Shown here one piece after another: positions 9,439 through 17,694 of a stretch of 41,597 nt of DNA. Origin of the DNA: a virus; the IMG/VR virus record IMGVR_UViG_3300005264_000076, positions 1 to 41,597 of that record; one strand, given 5' to 3'. Under the pieces are notes generated by a model. The model worked only from the letters and a program-made list of their open reading frames with translations. It did no database searches and was not told the DNA's origin. A program made the translations under genes and the position numbers. How positions within the stretch are numbered: position 1 is the first letter of the stretch; every line of letters starts with the position of its first letter.

Positions 9439-9469
9439 TGATGCCGGCCAGTGGATAAAGCCGGCATCA
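9439..9469 (-). terminator. GC-rich stem-loop after decoration gene
   Basis: Two 10-base arms (TGATGCCGGC and its complement) pair around an 11-base loop, giving a strong hairpin in an AT-rich genome. On the minus strand it lies after the decoration gene and just before the RBS of the next gene. No run of T follows, so it is more likely an mRNA-stabilising or attenuating structure than a full terminator. Confidence 0.55.
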
Positions 9470-9501
9470 GAGCTTGTTAACTAATTATGATCAGTTAGGT
9501 T

Positions 9502-9924
9502 TTATCCTAAATTCATAACCTTGTGATACTCAGCCTCAATTAACAATTTTGCAGTTGCAGCACCGTTAGCCATTGTAAGATCAATTGTTCCAGCGTCAGC
9601 GTAATAAACACCAACACTACCAGCATCAGCAGCTAAAGTTTTGCTAACTAATCCAGCAGCAGCGTTTAAGTTAACACTACCTTTGAAAGCATCATCATCC
9701 GCAACATTACCAATTTTAGCGGTACAGGTTGCCCCTTCGGCTGTAATTAGTCTAGTGCGTACCATTGTTACCATAACCCCAGCAGGGATTTTGATAACAG
9801 GAACTACATCAGATGCACTAACATTGGTTAAAGAAAAATCAATAACTTCCTGTGCAACTCCGACACGTCCCTCAATTACTTCATGTCCAGTTTTACCCTC
9901 GATAAATTCTGTTCTTGTACTCAT
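9502..9924 (-). CDS. Head decoration / minor capsid protein
   Basis: This 140-residue protein has a small-residue-rich, beta-type composition: KIPAGVMVTMVRTRLITAEG, then NLNAAAG, VGVYYADAGTIDLTM and a C-terminal strand. The pattern is typical of the small proteins encoded directly after many phage major capsid genes that decorate the head. It is next to the capsid gene with its own RBS (GGAAGGACA). A strong stem-loop follows. The exact family is not certain. Confidence 0.65.
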   Translation of the reverse strand: MSTRTEFIEGKTGHEVIEGRVGVAQEVIDFSLTNVSASDVVPVIKIPAGVMVTMVRTRLITAEGATCTAKIGNVADDDAFKGSVNLNAAAGLVSKTLAADAGSVGVYYADAGTIDLTMANGAATAKLLIEAEYHKVMNLG

Positions 9925-9944
9925 TGTTCTATGTCCTTCCTAGC

Positions 9945-10994
9945 TTATGCTACTTTTGTTCTTGCAACTCGAATTTGCAATGAACCATAATCTTTACCGT
10001 TAAATTGTGGTTTAGCTGCTTTAAGCATCATTTGGTAAGAATAACCAAATGCTCTACCGTAATCACCAGTATCATGATTCATTTGTGGAGTAATACCCAT
10101 TGCTAAACAGATTGCTTTAGCTCCGAAGAAAGAAACATATCCACCAGGAACATTTCCACCAGCTCCCCATGTATCAGTTACATAAGATCTTTCACTCTCA
10201 TAAACAATAACTCCATCAGCTGTTACGAATTCTGCACCAGCGAAAAGCGGATTGTCCATATTTCTAGGTAATGCATCTTTCCATGCCTCGCCCATATCTT
10301 CTTTCAAGTCAGCAAGAATATCAGGGTGACATACTGCAACGTAAAACTTTTTACCTTTAACAGTTAATGGCTCAATAATATATCTATCCCCACCAGATCT
10401 AGTTTTTGCAATAATATTTGCTTTTGATAGCAATTTTGCAGTCAACTTATCTGTAGCTGTAAGCGTTGCGTCTGTTGTTGCTACACCTTGATAGATAATT
10501 GTTGTTGGATCATTTTCAAGTGCTGCGAACAATAATTTATCTAGTTTTTCTACACCCCAACCAGCAAGCTGATCTTTCATTGAATCCTCAATATGGAACA
10601 TAACTTTTTTACGTCCTAGTGGTGACACGTCTTTTACAGCGTGTGCATACTCTTCAAGCTCAATTGAGAACTTGTATGCTTTCATTTCTTCTTCATTACC
10701 TTCAAGAGATTTTTGAGAAGATCCAGTGATACCAGCACCAGTTAATGCCATTACCATTGAGAAACTAATTGTATCCCCTTGAACTTTAGTAAGATCTCTC
10801 TTAATAAAGATAGGCATTTTTGAACTAGATTCAATTACTGATCCAGTTGCCTGTTTAATATGTCCAGTTTTTCCAATTGTTGGAAAACTCCAAAACCTAG
10901 AGAAAAAAGAATCGGCTAGCGTTTCCTTAAAAGTTTTCTCTAAATATATTTGTTTTTTCAAATCGCTATTGGTTGAAAAATCGTTTGCACCCAT
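9945..10994 (-). CDS. Major capsid protein (N4 gp56 / DUF4043 type)
   Basis: This 349-residue protein matches the N4-type capsid family (Phage_capsid_3, formerly DUF4043): an N-terminal arm, IFIKRDLTKVQGDTISFSM (about 62-80), LTGAGITGSSQKSLEGNEEE, a long spine helix region, and the C-terminal YGRAFGYSYQMM...GSLQIRVARTKVA. It assembles the head on the scaffold encoded immediately upstream. The RBS is AAGGAG six bases before ATG. Its place directly after scaffold and before decoration gene supports the call. N4-type capsid combined with P22-type portal and tail genes is a mosaic seen in several podovirus groups. Confidence 0.85.
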   Translation of the reverse strand: MGANDFSTNSDLKKQIYLEKTFKETLADSFFSRFWSFPTIGKTGHIKQATGSVIESSSKMPIFIKRDLTKVQGDTISFSMVMALTGAGITGSSQKSLEGNEEEMKAYKFSIELEEYAHAVKDVSPLGRKKVMFHIEDSMKDQLAGWGVEKLDKLLFAALENDPTTIIYQGVATTDATLTATDKLTAKLLSKANIIAKTRSGGDRYIIEPLTVKGKKFYVAVCHPDILADLKEDMGEAWKDALPRNMDNPLFAGAEFVTADGVIVYESERSYVTDTWGAGGNVPGGYVSFFGAKAICLAMGITPQMNHDTGDYGRAFGYSYQMMLKAAKPQFNGKDYGSLQIRVARTKVA

Positions 10995-10998
10995 GTTA

Positions 10999-11985
10999 CT
11001 ACTCCTTAATATTTTCCATCATTTTATCCAGCTGATCAGATGATGAATATAACATCTGAGCTGCGGTAAATGATTGTTTGTTGTTACCGGAATTACCGGC
11101 ATTAGAAGAAACCCCAGCAGGATCATCAAGCATTTTGTTGATTTTTTTCCTTACCTTACCCGGATTCTCCCTTATTTGTTTCTTCATTTTAGCGTTTGCT
11201 TTCTTAAGTGCCTTCATTTCTTTAGATAACTCTACTCTTTTATGTAGGTTAAATAGCGTTCCAGCATCAAAGTTATACGCATCTTTTCTTAGCTGTGCTG
11301 CTGCCAACACACCCCTTTCACCCGGCATATCCATCTTTATAAGCTCGGCCATATCACCAATACTATCGTCAAAATCTTCAACACTTTCTTCCAGGAACTT
11401 CCTAGTTTGTGATCTTCTGATTTCTCCATCAATATTCGCAACACGATCTTTCGCCTTGTCGACTTCCTTACGCTCTGTTGGTGTCAGATCATCATACTCA
11501 TCATCAGTAATATCAGCCTTAGTAGCTAAATCACTTCGCTCTTTGGTTAAAGAATTGATCTGAGATTCCAGATCCTTATTCTTACCTCGCTCGTCACCTA
11601 GATTCTTACCTTGTTTACCAATAATTTTCTGTTTCTCGAAAACTTGCCGATCTTTCTTTTCGATTTCAGCTAACGCTTTTTCATTTTCAATGCCCATGTC
11701 GAGATATTTTTTCTTATCGAAAACAAACTCGCTATCGTCATTGTTATCATTGTCGTCATCTTCATCTTCATCTTCATCTTCATCATCAGAATCAGAATCA
11801 TCTTCGTCATCGTTAGAATCAGAATCGTCCTCGTCAGAATCATCAGAACCGTCTTGATCATCCTTTTCCTCGTTATCATTATCATCATCGTTTTCCTCAT
11901 CGGGATTCAGATCATCAAACGTGAAAAATTCTTTTTCCTCACCATCATCACTATTTTGTCCATCTACTTGGCTTTGCTTGCCCAT
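10999..11985 (-). CDS. Scaffolding protein with long acidic tract
   Basis: This 328-residue protein has an extreme Asp/Glu/Ser/Asn-rich region (about residues 25-85), then a long helical, charged coiled-coil region (about 95-280), and a short tail ending DQLDKMMENIKE. Acidic N-termini and coiled coils directly before the capsid gene are typical of phage scaffold proteins, which fill the procapsid and leave before packaging. The DNA of the acidic tract contains short hexamer repeats (CATCTT on the plus strand). Start context CGAAAGGAAAG. It begins a separate transcription unit behind stem-loops and a candidate promoter. Confidence 0.75.
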   Translation of the reverse strand: MGKQSQVDGQNSDDGEEKEFFTFDDLNPDEENDDDNDNEEKDDQDGSDDSDEDDSDSNDDEDDSDSDDEDEDEDEDDDNDNNDDSEFVFDKKKYLDMGIENEKALAEIEKKDRQVFEKQKIIGKQGKNLGDERGKNKDLESQINSLTKERSDLATKADITDDEYDDLTPTERKEVDKAKDRVANIDGEIRRSQTRKFLEESVEDFDDSIGDMAELIKMDMPGERGVLAAAQLRKDAYNFDAGTLFNLHKRVELSKEMKALKKANAKMKKQIRENPGKVRKKINKMLDDPAGVSSNAGNSGNNKQSFTAAQMLYSSSDQLDKMMENIKE

Positions 11986-12063
11986 TCCACTTTCCTTTCG
12001 GGTAGCTTTCGCTAGTATTCCCTGTTGATTTTACCCAGAGCAATTAAGCTGTATTCTAGGCAT

Positions 12064-12096
12064 AAAAAAAGGGCAAACAGAATTAACTGCTTGCCC
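12064..12096 (-). terminator. Rho-independent terminator or attenuator before scaffold gene
   Basis: The stem is GGGCAA-x-CAG paired with CTG-x-TTGCCC (12071-12096). On the minus strand it is followed directly by seven T. It lies about 80 bases upstream of the scaffold start and downstream of a candidate minus-strand promoter, so it may act as an attenuator in the leader of the scaffold-capsid transcript as well as stopping portal-operon transcripts. Confidence 0.75.
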
Positions 12097-12130
12097 TATG
12101 GTTGTTCCATTCGGATTACCTATTAAAATT

Positions 12131-12157
12131 ATTATCACAAATTATTTGAAAAGTCAA
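12131..12157 (-). promoter_or_regulatory. Candidate promoter for scaffold-capsid genes
   Basis: On the minus strand, TTGACT (12157-12152) is separated by 15 bases from GATAAT (12136-12131), which carries an extended -10 TG one base upstream. The spacer is short for sigma70, but the extended -10 could compensate. It sits between stem-loops in the portal-scaffold gap, where a separate promoter for the strongly expressed capsid genes would be useful. Confidence 0.45.
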
Positions 12158-12163
12158 AATTGT

Positions 12164-12200
12164 GGTGCTTGAAACGTAAAACCCAAAACGATCAAGCACC
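12164..12200 (-). other. Stem-loop in portal-scaffold gap
   Basis: Perfect 9-base arms GGTGCTTGA and TCAAGCACC surround a 19-base loop. No long T run follows on either strand. It is the middle of three hairpins in the 316-base gap between portal and scaffold. Function unknown; possibilities are a protein-binding site or mRNA structure. Confidence 0.5.
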
Positions 12201-12234
12201 TGTGAACTAGGCAACACATCAAAACCTATTTCAC

Positions 12235-12287
12235 AAAAATAATGTAATAACAGCTGGGAACACGAAAAAATCCAGTGCTATTACATT
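12235..12287 (-). terminator. Hairpin terminator after portal gene
   Basis: Arms AATGTAATA...CAGCTGG and CCAGTGCTATTACATT (12241-12257 and 12272-12287) pair over about 15 positions with small mismatches. On the minus strand ATTTTTG follows. It begins 15 bases after the portal stop codon, fitting a terminator for the terminase-portal transcript, though the T run is short. Confidence 0.55.
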
Positions 12288-12301
12288 ACTATTCTATCAC
12301 A

Positions 12302-14368
12302 CTAACCCTGTTTAGTTTGCCCTCTACTTTGTGCAGCGATCTGCGTTTTAGCAATTTCAGTTTGGTTTTTATCCCGTTGAGCTTTAGCCTCAGCCTCAGC
12401 TTGTTGCTGCATGATCTGCATGATCTCTTTTTTCTCAGTAACAGGTAGATCAGAAAGTTTAACGAATACTTGTGGCGGTACTGGAACACCAGCTTGTGCA
12501 AGAAACGTAAATTTCTTGAAGTCGCCCATTCTTTTAGTAGGACTGTTGTCACCATGAGTTACTGCAATATCATATTTAGATAAATCTGCATCTCTCCAAA
12601 TTTTACCAATTTCTTCCGGTGAATATTTCGGTAATTGACTTTCTTCGCCAGTTTCAACGGATCCTAGGATTCTGTTAACTCTTGCCTCGTCATAGACCTC
12701 CCGGAACATCTCAATCAATAGTTTACCTAGCATTTCGTCTGCAAGTGCCATAGCGTCAAATAAATACTCGTTACCAACCAAAGCAGCTGTTTGTCTATCC
12801 TCATAGAGTACTGACGAGCTTGCATCACTACCCATACCTAACATTTCATTGTTAATTGAACTGATTTCGTTCAAGTCTTGTGATGATTGCTGTTCAAGTA
12901 ATGTAAGCTCACTAGGAAACCTAATACCTTCCTCTTTAACCGGTCTTTTATCAATGTTCTGCACTTTAATTGCAAAACCCGGTTTACTCCTGTCATTCAA
13001 AAATTTACTCTCTTCGATTGCATCAAAAGTATCATCGTCATAATAAAATCCTGTTGCAGCTGTTTTATTAGCAATATCACTCATTGTTGATCTACGTTTA
13101 TTTATTTCACGTTGTGGATCCAGAAGATCACGAACCTTACCTTTAATTTTCCCTTTACGTTTAGTTGCGTAAACTGGAATTGAAGTAAATGAACTGTACC
13201 CGGTACGCTTACATGATAGTAATAGTGGCCCAACAATTTTGCTTTCCCAAATATCACATGCCATTCGTTCAATCTTGTCAAACCCCGGTATGCTTAAAAT
13301 TTGTGCAATTTGTTTTTTACTTAAATCATAAATCGAAGGTCTACCTTCCTGGCCATCAAGATAAAAATTTTCTTCCAAATTTACCAATGCCTTACGCTTT
13401 TCATATTTCTTATGCTGAACAGAAATTAATCTAAGCTGACCTTTATCTCGATCAATAAGCTCTCCATAATTTTCGCCCGGTGCTAACACATTATATTTCA
13501 TTTCAGCCTCGTCATAGATCGATCCATCATCAATCTCTTTAGCTTTATCAGGTGCGATCATTTTCAGCTGTCCACGACTGATCCATCTATAGGCTGCACG
13601 ATATTCACAATCGCTAAGGTCTTTTTTCTCATGCTGACCATAAATAATACTGTCCCAAGGAAACCGTTCAATTTTAATATCACCATCGATATTTTTTGTC
13701 CGATCAATATAAACATTATAATTGCCTCTACCTGTAATACACATATCCTCAAATATCTCTGCTTTAGCAAATCTAACTTTATTTTGTGCAAAAACGTTAA
13801 TCGCCAATGCATTTAATATATCCGCAACAACTTCATCACCATCTTCCGTCGGTGAATATTTCAGCTGTGTCATGTTTCGTCTAGCATATCCACTAAGTCC
13901 ATCAATTTTCGGTGCAATTTTATTTATCGTTAGTGCTGGTCGATCTGTTTCTTTAAGTGACGCTAATACTGATTCTTCCCACTGCTTATCACCAAAATAA
14001 AAATCCTCGGCAATTTCACCGGCTGTTAAATAATCATCGTCATAAGCTCTAGCTGCATTAAATAATTCCAAGGCCTCCGCATAGTTAGCCTCTTCATCTT
14101 TTTTCTTACCTTCATGCTGCTTTTCATCAACGACAATCTCAAGCTCGCCAATCTCATGAACATGACCATCTTCTGCTGGCATGACCTGTAAAACCACTTT
14201 CCCTGTACCTTGTACCTGTCCAGTACCATCCATCATTTCTTTTTGTGTTCTAGCTACTGCATGTTTGTGTCCATCATCACTACTAGTTAATCCGATATTA
14301 TCATTAATCATAAAAATAATATGATCATGTCCGTTTTCAGATTTTATTGCTTGTTTTAATCCTGCCAT
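12302..14368 (-). CDS. Portal protein, P22-type
   Basis: This 688-residue protein forms the ring through which DNA is packaged. The portal core starts near residue 95: DDDYLTAGEIAEDFYFGDKQ, then RPALTINKIAPKIDGLSGYA, FEDMCITGRGNYNV and ERFPWDSIIYG, all characteristic of the P22 portal family. The C-terminal region is Gln/Ala/Lys-rich and helical (about 640-688), like the barrel or tail of long portals. The first 90 residues are an unusual extension with three GHxH motifs (GHDH, GHKH, GHVH). The RBS is AGGAGGG. It lies between terminase and scaffold genes. Confidence 0.85.
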   Translation of the reverse strand: MAGLKQAIKSENGHDHIIFMINDNIGLTSSDDGHKHAVARTQKEMMDGTGQVQGTGKVVLQVMPAEDGHVHEIGELEIVVDEKQHEGKKKDEEANYAEALELFNAARAYDDDYLTAGEIAEDFYFGDKQWEESVLASLKETDRPALTINKIAPKIDGLSGYARRNMTQLKYSPTEDGDEVVADILNALAINVFAQNKVRFAKAEIFEDMCITGRGNYNVYIDRTKNIDGDIKIERFPWDSIIYGQHEKKDLSDCEYRAAYRWISRGQLKMIAPDKAKEIDDGSIYDEAEMKYNVLAPGENYGELIDRDKGQLRLISVQHKKYEKRKALVNLEENFYLDGQEGRPSIYDLSKKQIAQILSIPGFDKIERMACDIWESKIVGPLLLSCKRTGYSSFTSIPVYATKRKGKIKGKVRDLLDPQREINKRRSTMSDIANKTAATGFYYDDDTFDAIEESKFLNDRSKPGFAIKVQNIDKRPVKEEGIRFPSELTLLEQQSSQDLNEISSINNEMLGMGSDASSSVLYEDRQTAALVGNEYLFDAMALADEMLGKLLIEMFREVYDEARVNRILGSVETGEESQLPKYSPEEIGKIWRDADLSKYDIAVTHGDNSPTKRMGDFKKFTFLAQAGVPVPPQVFVKLSDLPVTEKKEIMQIMQQQAEAEAKAQRDKNQTEIAKTQIAAQSRGQTKQG

Positions 14369-14383
14369 AAAAATACCCTCCTG

Positions 14384-14518
14384 TTAGTACGTTACCACTG
14401 CGGTGAGCATAGCGGCTGATAACCAATATATCGTTTTGCGTATGTCTCCATTAAATAAATATACCACACTCGCTAAAATGTCCAACACGATCAAAATTGT
14501 TGGAAAAAGTTTAACCAC
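14384..14518 (-). CDS. Small two-helix membrane protein, GTG start
   Basis: This 44-residue gene begins with GTG at 14518 and ends at 14384. A strong RBS (AGGAAGGA) lies five bases upstream, inside the end of the previous gene. The protein has two hydrophobic stretches: FPTILIVLDILASVVYLF and TIYWLSAAMLTAVVTY, joined by NGDIRK. Similar tiny membrane proteins often sit just before phage portal genes; the function is unknown, with a holin-like role possible. An ATG two bases earlier is in another frame and stops after nine codons. The gene fills what would otherwise be an unexplained 150-base gap. Confidence 0.65.
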   Translation of the reverse strand: MVKLFPTILIVLDILASVVYLFNGDIRKTIYWLSAAMLTAVVTY

Positions 14519-14519
14519 A

Positions 14520-14741
14520 TTAATCCTTCCTAGTAACTTTCACCCACAATTCCATTGCTGTTATTAACCACGCATCAAAAAACTCTTTATCAAGTTTATT
14601 GGTTTTAAGGTTCTGTAAAGCACAATTAATTAATGCTCTCGCTCCCTTTGGGGTTCTCATATAACTAGGCATTGCAACAAGTGTTGCTTGTACTCTCTTT
14701 TCGACAGCTGTTTGTTTAAGTGCGATTATCTTACACATCAT
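14520..14741 (-). CDS. Hypothetical protein after TerL
   Basis: This 73-residue, basic, apparently helical protein (EKRVQATLVAMPSYM, FFDAWLITAMELWVKV) has no recognised family. Its start overlaps the TerL stop (TAATGATG), and either of two adjacent ATGs could serve. It is in a tight operon with TerL and the small membrane protein. No signal peptide or metal motif is visible. Confidence 0.6.
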   Translation of the reverse strand: MMCKIIALKQTAVEKRVQATLVAMPSYMRTPKGARALINCALQNLKTNKLDKEFFDAWLITAMELWVKVTRKD

Positions 14742-16366
14742 TACCTTGCCATCCAGCCGGGACTATTATTCCCTTTAATCAAATCTCTAGCTTTCATACG
14801 CTGGACTTTTTTGCGATTAAGTAATGATGAATATGATTTGAAACACGTTAGTGCCAGTGCATCTGCCCTATTAGGACTTTTATAACCTAATTTACTTATC
14901 ATTTCCTTACGATACTCTGCATCTTTTTTACTAAGGACCTTGATCTTACCACTACCGGCCTCATCATCATATTTAAGTAAACTCAATTCACCTTCAAGTT
15001 CATCATCATCCGGTGGTATTGCTATGTCTCCATCCTCAAATAAACATCTGATTCGCCAATATAACTCGTCCCGGATCATTACAAACCTATCACTGTTAGC
15101 TGCTGCTTTCCGAACGTTTACACCCTTAATCCGATACCCCATATTCTTGATCCTATGGTACGCACCGTTACCTATACCGTTCATGTCGATGCTCATTTCA
15201 TCAACATCTTCACCCTTCATTACGTCCATATCATGCTCTCTCATTACCCAGCTGGCTACTGCATCCGTATCACTACTAGTATTTTTCTTAAAGCTCAGTA
15301 TCTTCCCACCTTTACGTTTACATAACATACTGTCGTCACCACCACCGCCTACATCAATGCCAAATAAATACGGATCATCTTCTGCCGGCTGAAAAAAATC
15401 ATACCTATCTTTCGCCGCCTGGATCCATGACCATGGTATTAATGCACCCTCCTCTTCAAGTGGCGGTAGCCCTAATACACTCACCCTATATTTATTGCTA
15501 TCTACACCATATTTTTTCTTCATATAATCGATCGTGTCTTTTTTTACCAACGTACTGTTTTCAGCGTTGATCTGCATTGTTACCCACTTATCTTTCATCT
15601 TACCCTGCGTCTCTATCGCCCAGCCAGTATTCTTGTTCGGGTTGAATATCGCAAATATTACGTTTACCGCAAATGTTAATGTCGATTCGATTGGTTCAAA
15701 TATATGGTCCGGTACACCTGATGCCTCATCAATTAAAAACAACATGTTCCTGTCATGCTGACCTTGTACCGCCGCCTTCTGTGTCTCAACATCACTGTTC
15801 TTCGGGAACGTCATAATAAACATTACCCACTTCTCACCCTTCTCAACTTTCGGTACATGTTTACAATATATCTTGTCCGTCTGTTTCTCAATTAAATCAT
15901 TCAACAGACAATCATCACCATATACTTGTACAGCGTGACCTATCCATTTACTTATTTCTGACCATAAATTCTTCTTAATTTGATCATACTTCGGCCCCAT
16001 AATTACTACCCTCGCCCTATCAAAACAAACGAAAAACCATAACGCTACCATACTACATATAGCAGTCTTGCCTACACCTTTACCCGACTGAATACTCGCC
16101 CCAACTTTCGACGCTAACCTATCTATCTCTTCCGGAACAGCTTTCCCAGCCTCTTCCAACCATCCCTTATACTGCTTAGCCCTTACTAATTCACAAAACC
16201 TTAAATATATCTCCCTCTGTAATGGATCCAGTTCACATTTACATTCACATATATTTATTCCCACCGCCTCAACTAAAAATAACTCAGGATTCTCTATCCA
16301 TTCACCCCTCTTTCGGCTGAAATTGTTGTAGATCTCATTCTTGTCCTGTGCTGCAACTTTACCCAC
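14741..16366 (-). CDS. terL: Terminase large subunit
   Basis: This 541-residue DNA-packaging motor has both expected domains. The ATPase carries Walker A SGKGVGKT (94-101), Walker B MLFLIDEASG with Asp213 and Glu214, and the coupling motif FNPNKNTG (241-248). The RuvC-like nuclease carries GIDVGGGGDD (Asp338), MSIDMNG (Asp394) and SPNRADALA (Asp502). It cuts and pumps concatemeric DNA into the procapsid through the portal. A 62-residue gene lies between it and TerS, with 8-base overlap at this start. Length is normal. I cannot tell headful from cos or terminal-repeat packaging from sequence alone. Confidence 0.92.
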   Translation of the reverse strand: MGKVAAQDKNEIYNNFSRKRGEWIENPELFLVEAVGINICECKCELDPLQREIYLRFCELVRAKQYKGWLEEAGKAVPEEIDRLASKVGASIQSGKGVGKTAICSMVALWFFVCFDRARVVIMGPKYDQIKKNLWSEISKWIGHAVQVYGDDCLLNDLIEKQTDKIYCKHVPKVEKGEKWVMFIMTFPKNSDVETQKAAVQGQHDRNMLFLIDEASGVPDHIFEPIESTLTFAVNVIFAIFNPNKNTGWAIETQGKMKDKWVTMQINAENSTLVKKDTIDYMKKKYGVDSNKYRVSVLGLPPLEEEGALIPWSWIQAAKDRYDFFQPAEDDPYLFGIDVGGGGDDSMLCKRKGGKILSFKKNTSSDTDAVASWVMREHDMDVMKGEDVDEMSIDMNGIGNGAYHRIKNMGYRIKGVNVRKAAANSDRFVMIRDELYWRIRCLFEDGDIAIPPDDDELEGELSLLKYDDEAGSGKIKVLSKKDAEYRKEMISKLGYKSPNRADALALTCFKSYSSLLNRKKVQRMKARDLIKGNNSPGWMAR

Positions 16367-16547
16367 TTATCTTCTCCGTTTCCTCAAAAGGTAACCGGCT
16401 GATAAATATCGTAGGTTCCCCATCAACTACCACTAACTCAAAACTGATCTTTAACCGCCCATACTTAATGTCCTTAAACCTAGCCTTTTGCAGTAACCAA
16501 TTCTTCGCCGGTATTCTTACGTCCTCATCTATTAAACTCATATCCAC
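16359..16547 (-). CDS. Small hypothetical protein between TerS and TerL
   Basis: This is a 62-residue protein with beta-type composition (RLKISFELVVVDGEPTIFIS). It touches TerS at its start and overlaps TerL at its end, so it belongs to the terminase operon. A second ATG two codons in is an alternative start. No family recognised. Compact packing with no spare bases argues that it is real. Confidence 0.55.
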   Translation of the reverse strand: MDMSLIDEDVRIPAKNWLLQKARFKDIKYGRLKISFELVVVDGEPTIFISRLPFEETEKISG

Positions 16548-17305
16548 TAAACCTCCTCAATTATTAACTCATCTTCATTATTTTCTACATTTCTACATTT
16601 AGCCTCATGCCCGAATATATCATCGATTGGATCGCCCTCCGTTAAATCCGTTAAATCCGGTAATGGTGCGGTTTTAGGAGGAAAAACGTCTGTAATATCA
16701 GTATTTTTTTCAGAGTGGTGATCCGATTTACACGATCGGCGACTTTCAGATTCCAAGATCGACCCCCCCCCATCTTTTTCATTATCAGGTGGAGTAGGTT
16801 TGATCGCTATCAACTTGCCTTCCAATAATTGTTGTTTCCGGTCGTTGTCAGATTGGCGAGAGATCAAAGACCACATCCGGTTCTCAGTGATGTTGGTAGC
16901 CTTTCCAGTTTCCGTACGCTCTTGATCGTAACTAGTCTTGTTTAATTGAGTTATTACCTTGATCAGATCCGATATATCCCTAGGTGATAATCTTTTCACC
17001 TCTGCTTTATTGCTCAACTTATCAAGGATCACATCAAGTAGTTTACTATTAACATCAAGTGATTTGGATTGTATTAATGCCTGTAGATCCGCTCTATGAC
17101 TGCGAAAATCGGTGATCTGAATTTGTAGCTCTGACACCACCTCTAATAAATTAGTTAGTCTTTGACGTCCCAAACCTGTTATCTGGCTGACTTGAGATGA
17201 TGGCACACCGTTATTTAGCAATGTAATTGCATGAGATTCTTTGGCTGTTAACTTCGTGGTTTTACCTGCTTTGTTTTGCTTGCGAGTATTTGTCTTTTTA
17301 TTCAT
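16547..17305 (-). CDS. terS: Terminase small subunit-like, HTH protein
   Basis: This 252-residue protein has an N-terminal helix-turn-helix (ESHAITLLNNGVPSSQVSQI, then GLGRQRLTNLLE; about 24-55), a helical middle (55-140) that could oligomerise, and a disordered acidic C-terminus. This fits small terminases, which recognise the packaging site and recruit TerL. It is the first gene of the late operon and lies two genes before portal. The coding DNA holds a run of nine G (16763-16771, minus strand) in the GGGS linker near residue 180, where slippage would replace the C-terminal tail. Confidence 0.7.
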   Translation of the reverse strand: MNKKTNTRKQNKAGKTTKLTAKESHAITLLNNGVPSSQVSQITGLGRQRLTNLLEVVSELQIQITDFRSHRADLQALIQSKSLDVNSKLLDVILDKLSNKAEVKRLSPRDISDLIKVITQLNKTSYDQERTETGKATNITENRMWSLISRQSDNDRKQQLLEGKLIAIKPTPPDNEKDGGGSILESESRRSCKSDHHSEKNTDITDVFPPKTAPLPDLTDLTEGDPIDDIFGHEAKCRNVENNEDELIIEEV

Positions 17306-17387
17306 AGCTAAAAACTACCATAAAGAGCCGAAAAAAACTAACAATGTCACACGTTCACTCAAAGCGAACAACTGGCTACCGTTTTGG

Positions 17388-17400
17388 CAATTGTCACAAC
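17388..17400 (+). promoter_or_regulatory. Operator-like motif CAATTGTCACAAC, copy 1
   Basis: This 13-base sequence is identical to one in the 22298-22326 promoter. It includes CAATTG with TTGTCACAAC. A similar AATGTCACAC lies 45 bases to the left. Position between divergent operons suggests a binding site for a regulator, by inference. Confidence 0.4.
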
Positions 17401-17476
17401 GTCACCCAATAAACCTAAAAATGCCAATTCTCCCCAAAACAGTGACTGTCAGTGGCTTAACGCAATTTCGTAATAT

Positions 17477-17505
17477 TTAACAATCTAGATATGACACCTT
17501 AAAAT
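17477..17505 (+). promoter_or_regulatory. Early sigma70-type promoter
   Basis: TTAACA (17477-17482), a 17-base spacer and TAAAAT (17500-17505) match the sigma70 consensus at five of six positions in each box. It faces the early genes and would start transcripts near 17512, giving a leader of about 180 bases that includes the (TAA)n tract. Confidence 0.65.
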
Positions 17506-17579
17506 GTTTAGAAAACTTGCAATCAGTGCATATATGAATTACTCTGATTTAGCCTTACTGTAGCCACAGAAAAAAAAGG

Positions 17580-17634
<55 letters not shown>

Positions 17635-17694
17635 AAAAAAGGTTAGAAAGGTTCCAAAAAGTATTACAAAAAAAACACACATGGAGGAAACACA

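Noticed and set aside
11078-11563. A 161-codon plus-strand frame opposite the scaffold gene
   Set aside because: It is antisense to a well-supported scaffold gene, has a Leu/Ser-rich shadow composition and no operon partner.
11757-11795. Hexamer repeat (CATCTT)n as a separate repeat element
   Set aside because: It follows from codon use in the Asp/Glu tract of the scaffold protein and is short and imperfect.
17353-17369. GTTCAC...GCGAAC as a definite operator
   Set aside because: The arms are imperfect and the site occurs once; kept only as a note in the control-region entry.
17306-17480. A sigma70 promoter for the late operon
   Set aside because: Several GTGACA-like -35 boxes were tried on the minus strand but none had a matching -10 at acceptable spacing.
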